DNA of 24,773 nucleotides from Hyphomicrobiales bacterium. GTDB taxonomy: Bacteria > Pseudomonadota > Alphaproteobacteria > Rhizobiales > JALURZ01. This document shows, one piece after another, positions 7,318 to 14,564 of the stretch. Each line of letters opens with the position of its first letter. Positions within the stretch are counted from its first letter, which is position 1. The position numbers and the translations under genes are program-made. The stretch is taken from assembly GCA_027058735.1 (NCBI GenBank), contig JALURZ010000200.1, positions 1 to 24,773 on the forward strand, written 5' to 3'. The notes under the pieces were generated by a model, which was not told where the DNA came from, ran no database searches, and saw only the letters and a list, made by a program, of their open reading frames with translations.

Positions 7318-9224
7318 CCAACCGCCGCCGGGCGGACCACCAGCTTCGGCGGCCCGGCCGGCGCTTGAGCCTCTTGTTTCAGCCACGGTTTTTCGACCTG
7401 GGCGGCGCTGAACAGATGCCCCTGGAGATAATCGACGCCCCATTGGCGCAACAATTCGGCGTCGCGCTCGTCCTCGACCCATTCGGCAACGGTCTTGAGG
7501 TTGAAATTCCTGGCCAGATCGATCAGCGTTCTGACGAAAAACTGATTGTCGGGATTGTTCCGCAGATTTTCGACAAACGACCCGTCGACCTTCACCATAT
7601 CGACATTCAGCAGCTTGAGGTTCTTGAACGATGTATAGCCGGCGCCGAAATCGTCGATGGCCACCCGGCATCCCAGATCGCGCACATTGTCGACGAATTT
7701 GATGGTCTCTTCGATATCGGCGATGGCGACGGTCTCGGTGATTTCGACGATCAACTGCTTGGCGACGTTCTGGTGGGTGCTGATAAAGGCGGTGAGGTTG
7801 GCAAGCCAGGCGGGATCGGCCGCCGTTGCGCCGGAAATATTGAGCGACAGATCGATGCCCGGCGCGCTTTCGAGCGTCTTGACCGCCATTTCCAGCACCC
7901 GGTGATCGACCAGGCGCACCAGGCCCAGCTTTTCGGCCACCGGAATGAGGTGGCCCGCCGACACTACTTCACCATCGGGCTTGGTCATGCGCAAAAGGCA
8001 TTCATAGAGCGCCGGGGTGCCGTCGCCGGCCCGCACAATCGGCTGATAGGCCAGCACCAGCCGGCGTTCGTTGAGCGCGCTGACGATCTCGTCGGCAACC
8101 TTCACATTGTGCTTGCGAATGGTTTCGCGCGAGCTTGAATGCACATAGGGCACAAATGTGTCGCGGTGGCGCAGCTTGGCGATTGCCAGCGCTTCTTCCG
8201 CGCGGACCATGGCGTCCTGGGCGGTGCGCGCGTTGCTGGGCAGGATAATACCGCCGATGGACACCGTCGCCGACACCGGCCCCGCGCCGGTCTCGACAAC
8301 CGGAGTGCGCACCGCGTCAAGCAGCCGGCGCGCGGCGATTTCCATGTCCTGGTCGCTGCAATGGCCAAGGATGAGGCCGAACTTGTTGCCGGCGTAGCGG
8401 CCGATGGAATCGCCGCCGCGCAACATACTTTTCAGCCGCTTTGAAACCGAGGCGATGACGTGGTCGGCGATATCGAAACCATAGGCGTCATTGACCATCG
8501 CCAGGTTGTCGACGGCGGCCAGCAGGAACGCGCAGGGCATGTTGTAGCGTTGCGCCTTGCTGAGGGCATCGCTCAAGGCTTCGGTTATCCGCGAGCGGTT
8601 CATATTGCCGGTCAGCGGATCATAGTGGCTCAGAAAGGCCAGGCGCTGTTCGTGTTCGTGCCGTTCATCGATATTGCGGATCACCCCGTAGACCTTGACC
8701 GGGCGGCCGTCGTCGCCGGCGTACCAGCGCCCCGTATCCTCGATCCAGCAGGCCGTGTCGCCATTGCGGCCATGGGGCAGAACGCGGTATTCGACCTGAA
8801 AGGGAACGCCGCAGCCTTCATCGACGACCCGGGCGTTCATCACCGCGTCGAACCGGCTGCTCATGTTTTCGGGGTCAAACAGGGACGCATAGCCCCGCCC
8901 GGTGGCGATCACATTGGGATCATAGACATTGAGAACATCGAGCACATTGTCGCCCCAGCGGATCGTATCGTCCCTTACCGACCACTCGTAGACAACCGTG
9001 CCGACCGCGCTCAGGACCTGTTTCATGCGGCTCATGTCGCCGTCCGGTCCGGGGAGCTGTTCGGATATCGTCAAATCGCGCTTGCGCCGGCCGGTCACGG
9101 TCTGGCGCCCGCACAAGCCGGCGTCCGGTTCGCCGCCGTTGGCGAGCGTGTTGCCCGGTTCGCCCGGCGCCGGGGTTCCGGCCAGCGCATTCACCATGCT
9201 CAGACCATTTTGAGATTGACCCAT
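7314..9224 (-). CDS. PAS-GGDEF-EAL protein, probable cyclic-di-GMP phosphodiesterase
   Basis: The protein has 636 residues with no membrane segment. It has a disordered N-terminus (1-60), a PAS-like domain (about 65-190, ending GVIRNIDERHEHEQ), a GGDEF domain (about 195-360) and an EAL domain (about 375-615). The GGDEF loop reads RYAGNKF (276-282), so the Asp/Glu pair needed for cyclase activity is gone. The EAL core keeps Glu408 (as ECL), Asn462, Glu494, Asp524-Asp525, Lys545, Glu581 and Gln601, so it probably hydrolyses c-di-GMP, with the PAS and dead GGDEF domains as sensory or allosteric parts. The ATG at 9224 follows an AGAGGTG at rather long spacing; upstream in-frame starts look less like protein. 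Confidence 0.9.
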   Translation of the reverse strand: MGQSQNGLSMVNALAGTPAPGEPGNTLANGGEPDAGLCGRQTVTGRRKRDLTISEQLPGPDGDMSRMKQVLSAVGTVVYEWSVRDDTIRWGDNVLDVLNVYDPNVIATGRGYASLFDPENMSSRFDAVMNARVVDEGCGVPFQVEYRVLPHGRNGDTACWIEDTGRWYAGDDGRPVKVYGVIRNIDERHEHEQRLAFLSHYDPLTGNMNRSRITEALSDALSKAQRYNMPCAFLLAAVDNLAMVNDAYGFDIADHVIASVSKRLKSMLRGGDSIGRYAGNKFGLILGHCSDQDMEIAARRLLDAVRTPVVETGAGPVSATVSIGGIILPSNARTAQDAMVRAEEALAIAKLRHRDTFVPYVHSSSRETIRKHNVKVADEIVSALNERRLVLAYQPIVRAGDGTPALYECLLRMTKPDGEVVSAGHLIPVAEKLGLVRLVDHRVLEMAVKTLESAPGIDLSLNISGATAADPAWLANLTAFISTHQNVAKQLIVEITETVAIADIEETIKFVDNVRDLGCRVAIDDFGAGYTSFKNLKLLNVDMVKVDGSFVENLRNNPDNQFFVRTLIDLARNFNLKTVAEWVEDERDAELLRQWGVDYLQGHLFSAAQVEKPWLKQEAQAPAGPPKLVVRPAAVG

Positions 9225-9367
9225 GGAACAAAAAACACCTCTGACAACGCGAAAAGGACCGTGTCCGCGGTCCGGGTGCGGCGCCCGTTCCGGGCAGGAA
9301 TTCGCTTGTAATCCGCGCAAATCGGCGCCTGCGATCTTATTGTGAAAACCCTTAAGAAATGCCGAAT

Positions 9368-9402
9368 CCCGTTAGTCTTGATTCACGGTTAGGGTTAACG
9401 GG
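9368..9402. promoter_or_regulatory. inverted repeat in the region between the EAL gene and the small ORF
   Basis: CCCGTTA (9368-9374) and TAACGGG (9396-9402) are a perfect 7-bp inverted pair spaced by 21 bases. Inside the right half are two adjacent GGTTA words (GGTTAGGGTTAA). The surrounding 9225-9478 stretch is more A/T-rich than its neighbours, as expected of a promoter region. It may be an operator site or a weak hairpin; no regulator family can be named. Confidence 0.35.
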
Positions 9403-9478
9403 CGCCAAACAGACTGGCCGGCGAATTGCAACGCACCGCGGGCGCCTGGATCAATATGGGACATGAGGCCTCCGCGCC

Positions 9479-9739
9479 ATGAAACCGCACAAGTCTTTGC
9501 AGGGAAACAGCCGCGACCGGTATTTGCCGCTCGCCGTCAGCCCCCGACACATGCGGGCCGGGCGGGCATCGCGCGGGCGCTGGCGCCATTGCGCAGCCTT
9601 CATCGCACAACTGGCCGGCCAGTATTCCAGCCGCCGGCGCGACGCCCTGCACCACTGGATTGCGCCGGGCGAGGCCCTTGAGAGCTATCGCGCCGGCGCG
9701 GACAGCCGACCCGGCCCGCGGTTCGATGAACGCGTCTGA
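9479..9739 (+). CDS. small basic hypothetical protein (uncertain gene)
   Basis: An 86-residue frame begins MKPHKSLQG. It is rich in Arg and has no transmembrane segment, Cys pair or recognised motif. The middle, AAFIAQLAGQYSSRRRDAL, could form an amphipathic basic helix. Third codon positions are mostly G or C, as in the neighbouring real genes. It fills an otherwise gene-free gap of about 520 bases and ends six bases before the stop of the convergent gamma-glutamyltransferase gene. Against it, no good ribosome-binding site lies at proper spacing and other frames here are also open. I do not recognise a family and assign no function. Confidence 0.42.
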   Translation: MKPHKSLQGNSRDRYLPLAVSPRHMRAGRASRGRWRHCAAFIAQLAGQYSSRRRDALHHWIAPGEALESYRAGADSRPGPRFDERV

Positions 9740-9745
9740 GCACGC

Positions 9746-11329
9746 TCAATAGCCCAGCGCCAGACCGTCTTTTCTTGGATCCGACGCACCGGCCAGAACG
9801 CCGCTTTCAGCCCCCAGATGAATAAGCTGCGCGCCGCCCAGCGGGTCTTGCGCGCGCACCACATCGTGACCAAGGCCGGCAAGCTCGCCGGCCACCGCCT
9901 CGGATATCCCGTGCTCGACCTCCACCAGCCCGTGATTGGCGAACACCCGCGCATCGTCGATTGCGCACTGGAAATCCATGGCGAAATCGAGAATGTTGGT
10001 CACCACATGGGCATGTCCCTGGGGCTGATAGTGGGCGCCCATGACACCGAACGGCATGAGCACGCGCCCCTCTTTGGCGAGCATGGCGGGAATGATGGTG
10101 TGAAACGGCCGCTTCGCGGGCGCAATGCAATTGGGGTGCGCCGGATCGGTGGCGAAACCCGCGCCACGGCAATGCAGCATGATGCCGGTCTTGATTGTGG
10201 CGATACCCGAGCCGAATGACTGATAGAGCGAGTTGATGAAGGAAACCGCCATGCGGTCCTTGTCGACGACCGTGATATAGACCGTGTCGGAGCCGGCGGG
10301 CGCGGCGTCATTCGTGCGCGGCCCGCGCCGGGCCGGGTCGATCCGCGCAGCGAGCGCGCCCGCGGTCTCGTCGCTGAGCATGTGGTCGAGGGATATATCC
10401 GCCAGATCGGGGTCGGCGATGACGCGCGCGCCGGCCTCATGGGCAAGGCGCGCCGCCTCGCATTCGAGATGCAGCCGCGCAGCGCCGCCCGGATCCAGCG
10501 CGCACAGGTCAAACTGTTCGAGAATGCGGAACATCGCCAGCGCGATCGCCCCCTGTCCGTTGGGCGGCAATTCCAGAATGTCGTGGCCGCGGTAGGGAAC
10601 CGATATGGGGGTAACGGGGCTTGCGCGCGTGGCCGCGAAATCCTCGGCCGTGAGCAGGCTGCCGCGGGCGCGCAGCGTGGCCACGATGTCGGCGGCGATC
10701 TCGCCGTTGTAAAAGGCATCGCGGCCTTCATCGGCGATGATCCGCAAGGTGCGCGCCAGCGCCGGGCTCCTGAACAGGTCACCGGCTCCGGGCGCCCGTC
10801 CGCGGGCCAGATAATGCCGCGCGGCGCCTTCGTCGCCGGCCAGCTTTTCCTGCGCCTGCGCCCAGTCGCGGGCCACGCGCGGGGTTACCGCAAAGCCGTC
10901 CCGGGCGGCCGCGATCGCAGGCGCCAGCGCATCGCCAAGGCTCATCGTGCCGAAGTCGCGCAGCAGCCGGTCCCAGGCATCGACGGCGCCGGGTACCGTG
11001 ACCGCGTGGATGCTGCCGAAACCGATTTCCTCAAGTCCGCTTCTGCTCAGCCAGTCGGCATCGGCGGCGCGGCCTGAGCGCCCGGACCCGTTCAGGCCCG
11101 CGACCGGTTTGCCGGGCCTGGAGACCATGGCGAAACAATCCCCGCCGATGCCGGTCATGTGCGGCTCGACCACGCACAGCATGGCGGAGGCGCTGATCGC
11201 GGCGTCGATGGCGTTGCCGCCGTTTTTGAGAACATCCACCGCCAGGCTTGCCGCCATGGGATGGGATGTGGCGCACATGCCGTGGGGCGCATAGGCGTTT
11301 GCGCCGCCGGGGACCTGAAAATCAAACAT
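9746..11329 (-). CDS. gamma-glutamyltransferase-family Ntn hydrolase
   Basis: The protein has 527 residues. Like all GGTs it should be a proenzyme cut before the nucleophilic Thr, here Thr349 in GSDTVYITVVDKD. The N-terminal TSHPMAASLAVDVLKNGGNA and TGIGGDCF segments are diagnostic. Two points set it apart from glutathione-cleaving GGTs: there is no signal peptide, so it looks cytoplasmic, and the DFRE-type glutamate-binding segment is replaced by LNGSGRSGRAADA (79-91). That replacement, with YQPQGHAH in the small subunit, resembles the YwrD-type/acylase-like subgroup with unclear substrates. The ATG at 11329 gives the family N-terminus. It may act on a gamma-glutamyl compound or another amide. 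Confidence 0.9.
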   Translation of the reverse strand: MFDFQVPGGANAYAPHGMCATSHPMAASLAVDVLKNGGNAIDAAISASAMLCVVEPHMTGIGGDCFAMVSRPGKPVAGLNGSGRSGRAADADWLSRSGLEEIGFGSIHAVTVPGAVDAWDRLLRDFGTMSLGDALAPAIAAARDGFAVTPRVARDWAQAQEKLAGDEGAARHYLARGRAPGAGDLFRSPALARTLRIIADEGRDAFYNGEIAADIVATLRARGSLLTAEDFAATRASPVTPISVPYRGHDILELPPNGQGAIALAMFRILEQFDLCALDPGGAARLHLECEAARLAHEAGARVIADPDLADISLDHMLSDETAGALAARIDPARRGPRTNDAAPAGSDTVYITVVDKDRMAVSFINSLYQSFGSGIATIKTGIMLHCRGAGFATDPAHPNCIAPAKRPFHTIIPAMLAKEGRVLMPFGVMGAHYQPQGHAHVVTNILDFAMDFQCAIDDARVFANHGLVEVEHGISEAVAGELAGLGHDVVRAQDPLGGAQLIHLGAESGVLAGASDPRKDGLALGY

Positions 11330-11632
11330 GGTGCGAAGTATAGAGGCGCGGATCAGAATCGGAACCGGATTTTTCCCCAATGAGTTTCCATGATCCCGCC
11401 TGCGCGAAACCCGCACATGGGGGGCTGGCCGTTTTGGCCTTGCCTTGCCGGGCGAAGCCGGGTCATTCTGGCCGTTGCGGGGTGCCGTCGGCCGTGTGTG
11501 CCCCGCAATTGTCCAGCAGCGTCGGATTCATCCAGAAATTGCCGATTTTAGACGCGACCCGCCTCGAGCGCGGCTGGAAGTTGCACCATATCGGATCACG
11601 GCGAATCGATCTGACCGGGGATAAGGAAAGTC
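11330..11632. other. 303-base divergent intergenic region between the GGT-family gene and fhs
   Basis: No convincing gene lies here; a 93-residue frame on the plus strand runs into fhs out of frame and resembles nothing known. The region must contain promoters for both flanking genes, but no clear -35/-10 pair was found. It holds one strong stem-loop (11475-11508) and, beside fhs, a good ribosome-binding site (AAGGAAAG, 11623-11630). Confidence 0.6.
11475..11508 (+). promoter_or_regulatory. stem-loop in the fhs leader region
   Basis: TTGCGGGG (11475-11482) pairs perfectly with CCCCGCAA (11501-11508). Three more pairs including two G-U wobbles can extend the stem inward. No U-run follows on either strand, so it is not an ordinary terminator, and it lies 124 bases before the fhs start. 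It could be part of a structured leader; I could not match it to a known folate riboswitch. Confidence 0.45.
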
Positions 11633-13315
11633 ATGACTCCGAAGGTGAAAAGCGATATTGATATTGCCCGCGCGGCCAGACCGGCGCCGATTTCGGAAAT
11701 CGGAGACAGGCTCGCCATACCGCCCTCGGCTCTCGCGCCCCATGGCCAGACCAAGGCCAAGGTGTCCCTGCCGTTCATCGCCGGGCTTCAGGACAGGCCG
11801 GATGGAAAGCTCATACTGGTCACCGCCATGACGCCGACGCCGGCGGGCGAGGGCAAGACGACGACGACCGTCGGTCTCGGGGACGGGCTGAATCGGATCG
11901 GCAAGAACACCACGATCTGCCTGCGCGAGCCGAGCCTGGGGCCGTGTTTCGGCATGAAGGGCGGGGCGGCCGGCGGCGGCTATGCGCAGGTCATTCCCAT
12001 GGAAGACATCAACCTGCATTTCACCGGTGATTTTCACGCCATTTCCTCCGCGCACAATCTGCTGTCCGCATTGATCGACAATCATATCTACTGGGGCAAC
12101 GCCCTGGAGATCGACGGCCGCCGGGTCACCTGGCGCCGGGTGGTGGACATGAACGACCGCGCCTTGCGCGATATCGTGTGTTCGCTGGGCGGCGTCGCCA
12201 ACGGTTTCCCGCGCCAGTCGGGTTACGACATCACGGTGGCATCCGAAATCATGGCGATTTTGTGCCTGGCCGGTGATCTGGGCGACCTTGAGCGCCGTCT
12301 CGGCAATATCGTTATCGGCCACACCCGTGACCGCAAGCCCGTGACGGCCCGCGATATCAAGGCGTCGGGGGCGATGACCGTTCTGCTCAAGGACGCCCTG
12401 CAGCCTAACCTCGTGCAGACGCTGGAAAAGAACCCGGCGTTCATTCACGGTGGCCCGTTCGCCAATATCGCCCATGGCTGCAATTCGGTCATGGCCACGC
12501 GGCTGGCGCTGAAACTGTCGGACTATGTGGTCACCGAAGCCGGCTTCGGGGCCGATCTGGGGGCGGAGAAATTTTTCGACATCAAGTGTCGCAAGGCGGG
12601 CCTCAGCCCCGATGCGGTGGTTGTTGTCGCCACAATCCGGGCGCTCCAGATGCCCGGCGGCGTCGAGCGGGCCGATCTGGCCGAAAGGAATGTCGGCGCC
12701 GTCAAGGCGGGCCTTGAAAATCTCGGCCGCCATATCCGCAATATCGGCAATTTCGGCGTTCCGGTCGTGGTCGCGGTGAACCAGTTCACAGGCGATGGCG
12801 CGGACGAAGTGAGAGCTGTTATCGACTATGTTGCCGAGTTGGGGGTGGAGGCTCATGGCTGCACCCACTGGGCCGATGGCGGGGCGGGCGTCGAAAGCCT
12901 GGCCCATGCGGTGGCGGGTCTTGCGGAATCGGGCGCCGCCCAGTTCCGCACGCTCTATGATGACGACATGGGGCTGTGGGACAAGGCGCGCACCATCGCC
13001 CAGAAAATCTACCATGCCGACGACATTATCGCCGACAAGAAGGTCCGCGCGCAATTTCAGGATTTCCAGGACAGCGGCTACGGTCATTTTCCCGTCTGCA
13101 TGGCCAAGACCCAGTACAGCTTCTCCACCGACCCCGACCTGAAGGGCGCGCCGACATCCCATGTGGTGCCGATCCGCGAGATCCGGCTGTCGGCGGGGGC
13201 GGAATTCGTCGTGGCCATATGCGGCGACATCATGACCATGCCGGGGTTGCCGCGCGTGCCGGCCGCGCAGATGATCGGCCTGGCCGAGGATGGCGAGATC
13301 GCCGGTCTTTTCTAG
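11633..13315 (+). CDS. fhs: formate--tetrahydrofolate ligase
   Basis: The protein has 560 residues, the usual length. The ATP-binding P-loop TPAGEGKT is at residues 69-76. EPSLGPCFGMKGGAAGGGY (formate/phosphate site), FTGDFHAI and FANIAHGCNSV are all family signatures. It forms 10-formyl-THF from formate, ATP and THF in the cytoplasm. AAGGAAAG precedes the ATG at ideal spacing. The sorbosone dehydrogenase-like gene follows 83 bases downstream. The next gene, convergent, is a GcvT-type flavoprotein also expected to use THF, so this stretch is rich in one-carbon metabolism. Confidence 0.96.
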   Translation: MTPKVKSDIDIARAARPAPISEIGDRLAIPPSALAPHGQTKAKVSLPFIAGLQDRPDGKLILVTAMTPTPAGEGKTTTTVGLGDGLNRIGKNTTICLREPSLGPCFGMKGGAAGGGYAQVIPMEDINLHFTGDFHAISSAHNLLSALIDNHIYWGNALEIDGRRVTWRRVVDMNDRALRDIVCSLGGVANGFPRQSGYDITVASEIMAILCLAGDLGDLERRLGNIVIGHTRDRKPVTARDIKASGAMTVLLKDALQPNLVQTLEKNPAFIHGGPFANIAHGCNSVMATRLALKLSDYVVTEAGFGADLGAEKFFDIKCRKAGLSPDAVVVVATIRALQMPGGVERADLAERNVGAVKAGLENLGRHIRNIGNFGVPVVVAVNQFTGDGADEVRAVIDYVAELGVEAHGCTHWADGGAGVESLAHAVAGLAESGAAQFRTLYDDDMGLWDKARTIAQKIYHADDIIADKKVRAQFQDFQDSGYGHFPVCMAKTQYSFSTDPDLKGAPTSHVVPIREIRLSAGAEFVVAICGDIMTMPGLPRVPAAQMIGLAEDGEIAGLF

Positions 13316-13398
13316 GATGCGGATTTGATTTGCAATACTCGACCGGCTTCGCCTAAATCAGGCTTCGTTCGTGGGTGTGTCGTGTGTGGGGAAGATCC

Positions 13399-14562
13399 GT
13401 GGCCCTGAAAAAGACGATCTGGATTGTCCTGTTTCTTTCGGGCCTGGTCATCGCCGCCTACCTGGTGGCGCGCCAATATGTCAGCCTGCCGCGTCCGGCA
13501 TGGATGGCGCGCGCGCTGGGCGACAGCGCCGTCATCGAGCAGTTGACGCTTCCGCCAGGCTACACGATCTCGATCTTCGCCCGCAATCTCGGCTCACCGC
13601 GCCTGATGCAACTGCGCGGTGACGGCAGCCTTTATGTGAGCCTGCCCGACGAGGGCCGGATCGGGCTGGTGGGCGCCGATGACGACGGCGATGGCGAGAG
13701 CGACAAGATCACCACTGTCGCGAAGGGCCTGCGAAAACCCCACGGCCTGTGGCTCGACGGCGACCGGCTCTATGTCGCGGAGGAACACCGGGTACAGGTG
13801 TTCAAAGTGGCCGGCGACGGCTCCTTGAGCGCGCCGCGAACCGTGCTCAAGGGCATGCCCGGCGGCGCCGGCCACTCGACGCGGACCATAAAGAAGGGCC
13901 CTGACGGCTGGTTCTATGTGACCGTCGGATCGAGTTGCAACGTGTGTGTGGAAACCCATGACTGGCGCGCGGCCATGATCCGCTTCAAACCCGGCGGCAA
14001 GCCGGAGATGTTCGCCAGGGGACTGCGCAATACCGTCGGGTTCGACTGGCAGCCGGGAACCGGCGACCTTTATGGTGTGGACAACGGCCGCGACTGGCTC
14101 GGCGACGACTTTCCGCCGGACGAACTCAACCTGATCCGCAAGGACCGGCACTATGGCTGGCCCTATTTTCACGGGCCGAACCGGCCCGATCCCGATCTCA
14201 AGCCGCCGCGGGATGCCGGTCTGGAGCCGACGCCCACCGCCTATGACTTCGCCGCCCATACAGCGCCCCTTTCCATCCGCTTTGTTCGCCACAGCAAGGA
14301 CAAGACCCTTGCCGGCGCGGCGCTGGTCGCCCAGCACGGGTCCTGGAACCGCTCGACCCCGATCGGCTATCAGATTGTGGCGCTGACATGGAGCGCTGAG
14401 GGCAGAATTACCGGAAAACCGTTTGTGACCGGCTTTCTGCGCGGCGATACGGTGCTGGGGCGGCCTGTCGATATCGTCGAGGCCGGAGACGGCACGCTGT
14501 TTGTCTCCGACGACTATGCCGGTGTGATCTACCGCATCACCTACAGGCCGCCCGAGCCCTGA
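13399..14562 (+). CDS. sorbosone dehydrogenase-like six-bladed beta-propeller protein, membrane-anchored
   Basis: The protein has 387 residues. A hydrophobic stretch at residues 6-23 after MALKK is a signal anchor, placing the propeller in the periplasm. The family features are GAGHSTRTI (His159, equivalent to the catalytic His of soluble quinoprotein glucose dehydrogenase), a GLRNTVGFDW segment, GRDWLGDDFPPDELN and HYGWPYFHG. A DDDGDGE loop at 94-100 could bind calcium, and SCNVC supplies two close cysteines (180, 183). Members are probably PQQ-dependent sugar or aldehyde dehydrogenases, but substrates are mostly unknown. I chose the GTG at 13399, preceded by GGGGAAG at good spacing, over a GTG eight codons upstream. 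Confidence 0.85.
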   Translation: MALKKTIWIVLFLSGLVIAAYLVARQYVSLPRPAWMARALGDSAVIEQLTLPPGYTISIFARNLGSPRLMQLRGDGSLYVSLPDEGRIGLVGADDDGDGESDKITTVAKGLRKPHGLWLDGDRLYVAEEHRVQVFKVAGDGSLSAPRTVLKGMPGGAGHSTRTIKKGPDGWFYVTVGSSCNVCVETHDWRAAMIRFKPGGKPEMFARGLRNTVGFDWQPGTGDLYGVDNGRDWLGDDFPPDELNLIRKDRHYGWPYFHGPNRPDPDLKPPRDAGLEPTPTAYDFAAHTAPLSIRFVRHSKDKTLAGAALVAQHGSWNRSTPIGYQIVALTWSAEGRITGKPFVTGFLRGDTVLGRPVDIVEAGDGTLFVSDDYAGVIYRITYRPPEP

Positions 14563-14564
14563 GC

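Noticed and set aside
7322..7335. CCGCC/GGCGG hairpin at the phosphodiesterase 3' end
   Set aside because: Short GC-only stem inside coding sequence (Pro/Ala-rich codons) without a U-run.
8460..9311. 283-codon open frame antisense to the PAS-GGDEF-EAL gene
   Set aside because: Mirror frame of a confident coding region with no motif.
11380..11661. 93-codon frame in the fhs upstream region
   Set aside because: No ribosome-binding site, mixed composition, and it overlaps the fhs start out of frame.
11528..13162. 544-codon open frame antisense to fhs
   Set aside because: Shadow of a GC-rich real gene; no domain logic, and the plus-strand frame is unmistakably Fhs.
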